Source: Chloroflexota bacterium (GTDB lineage: Bacteria > Chloroflexota > Limnocylindria > QHBO01). From it: DNA of 5,911 nucleotides. A model generated the notes under the pieces. That model did no database searches and was not told the DNA's origin. It saw only the letters and a program-made list of their open reading frames with translations. The position numbers and the translations under genes are program-made. Positions 5,299-5,911 of the stretch are shown piece by piece. The stretch covers positions 1 to 5,911 of the forward strand of contig JAPSGM010000124.1 of NCBI GenBank assembly GCA_031177555.1, read 5' to 3'. Position 1 is the first letter of the stretch, and each line of letters starts with the position of its first letter.

Positions 5299-5911
5299 CC
5301 GACCGAACCAAGCCCATGACCGATGATGCCGCGCCGCGCCGCGCCCACGCCTTCGTGTTCCCCGGCCAAGGGTCGCAGTACGTCGGCATGGGCGCCGACC
5401 TGCTGCAGCGCTCGCCGGAGGCGGCCGCGATCATGGAACGCGCCGATGCGGCGCTCGGCTTCCCGCTGAGCCGCCTTATCGCCGAGGGGCCCGCGGAGGA
5501 GCTGGACCAGACCGTGAACGCCCAGCCGGCCATCCTGGCCACCAGCGTCGCCTACCTGGAGGCCCTGCGGGCGGAGGCGGCGAAGGCCGGCGTGGAGCTG
5601 CGACCGGTGGCGCTGGCCGGCCACTCTGCCGGCCAGTACGCGGCGGCCGTGGCGGCCGACGCGATCGACTTCGAGACGGCCATGCGCCTGGTCAAGGAGC
5701 GTGGCCGGATCATGCAGGAGCGCGGCATCGACGGGGGCATGGGCGCCGTCATCGGCCTGACCGACGAGCAGGTCGACGAGATCGTGGACCGCGCCCGGGA
5801 GCACGGCGAGATCAGCGTGGCCAACCAGAACGCGCCGGGCCAGATCGTGCTCAGCGGCGTCATCCCGGCGCTGGTCTTCGCGCTGGAGATGAGCAAGACG
5901 GTGGGCGCCCG
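5295..5911 (+). CDS. fabD: Malonyl-CoA:ACP transacylase FabD, N-terminal part (runs off the right edge)
   Basis: The first 205 codons of a FabD-type acyltransferase are present. The enzyme moves the malonyl group from CoA to acyl carrier protein to feed fatty-acid chain elongation in the cytoplasm. Seen are FPGQGSQYVGMG (22-33, the oxyanion-hole glutamine region), the nucleophile S111 in GHSAG (109-113), R136 in the ERGRIMQ stretch expected to bind the malonyl carboxylate, and VANQNAPGQIVLSG (175-188). The catalytic histidine lies beyond the window. The elbow reads GHSAG instead of the more common GHSLG, a mild variation. Two ATGACCGA starts lie 21 nt apart (5295 and 5316). The first is preferred because of the ATGA overlap with the mini-ORF, but the first ~17 residues are poorly conserved and either could be used. 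Other fab genes would be expected downstream. Confidence 0.93.
   Translation, partial: MTDRTKPMTDDAAPRRAHAFVFPGQGSQYVGMGADLLQRSPEAAAIMERADAALGFPLSRLIAEGPAEELDQTVNAQPAILATSVAYLEALRAEAAKAGVELRPVALAGHSAGQYAAAVAADAIDFETAMRLVKERGRIMQERGIDGGMGAVIGLTDEQVDEIVDRAREHGEISVANQNAPGQIVLSGVIPALVFALEMSKTVGA

Overview
The window is very GC-rich, and its genes use almost only G or C at third codon positions. Several genes have a TANNNT box 6-8 nt upstream of the start codon and no Shine-Dalgarno sequence, which suggests leaderless transcripts. Together with the gene types, this points to a high-GC bacterium such as Chloroflexota, Actinomycetota or a relative. The phylum is inferred from style only; no marker gene settles it. 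No rRNA, tRNA, CRISPR array, insertion sequence or phage gene is visible, so this looks like ordinary chromosome.

Layout: the left third is read leftward. It holds an NAD(P)-dependent aldehyde dehydrogenase (575-2017), a small Rieske [2Fe-2S] ferredoxin-like protein (209-553) and the start of a membrane protein that runs off the left edge (1-212). The last two overlap by ATGA, so the three look like one operon around oxidation and electron transfer. A 312-bp divergent intergenic region (2018-2329) follows.

The right two thirds are read rightward. First come a polytopic membrane protein of the carotenoid-biosynthesis/CruF-like (DUF422) type (2330-3265) and an M20-family metallopeptidase (3292-4683). 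Next is a small lipoprotein gene (4680-5227) whose reading frame is broken in three places, all at short repeats. Last is the beginning of fabD, malonyl-CoA:ACP transacylase (5295 to the right edge), behind its own probable promoter and a 14-bp palindrome.

No clearly new multi-gene system is visible. The points most worth a second look are the triply frameshifted but otherwise well-preserved lipoprotein gene, the repeated leaderless-promoter signature, and the leader of fabD (palindrome, -10 box, and a four-codon mini-ORF overlapping the fabD start).
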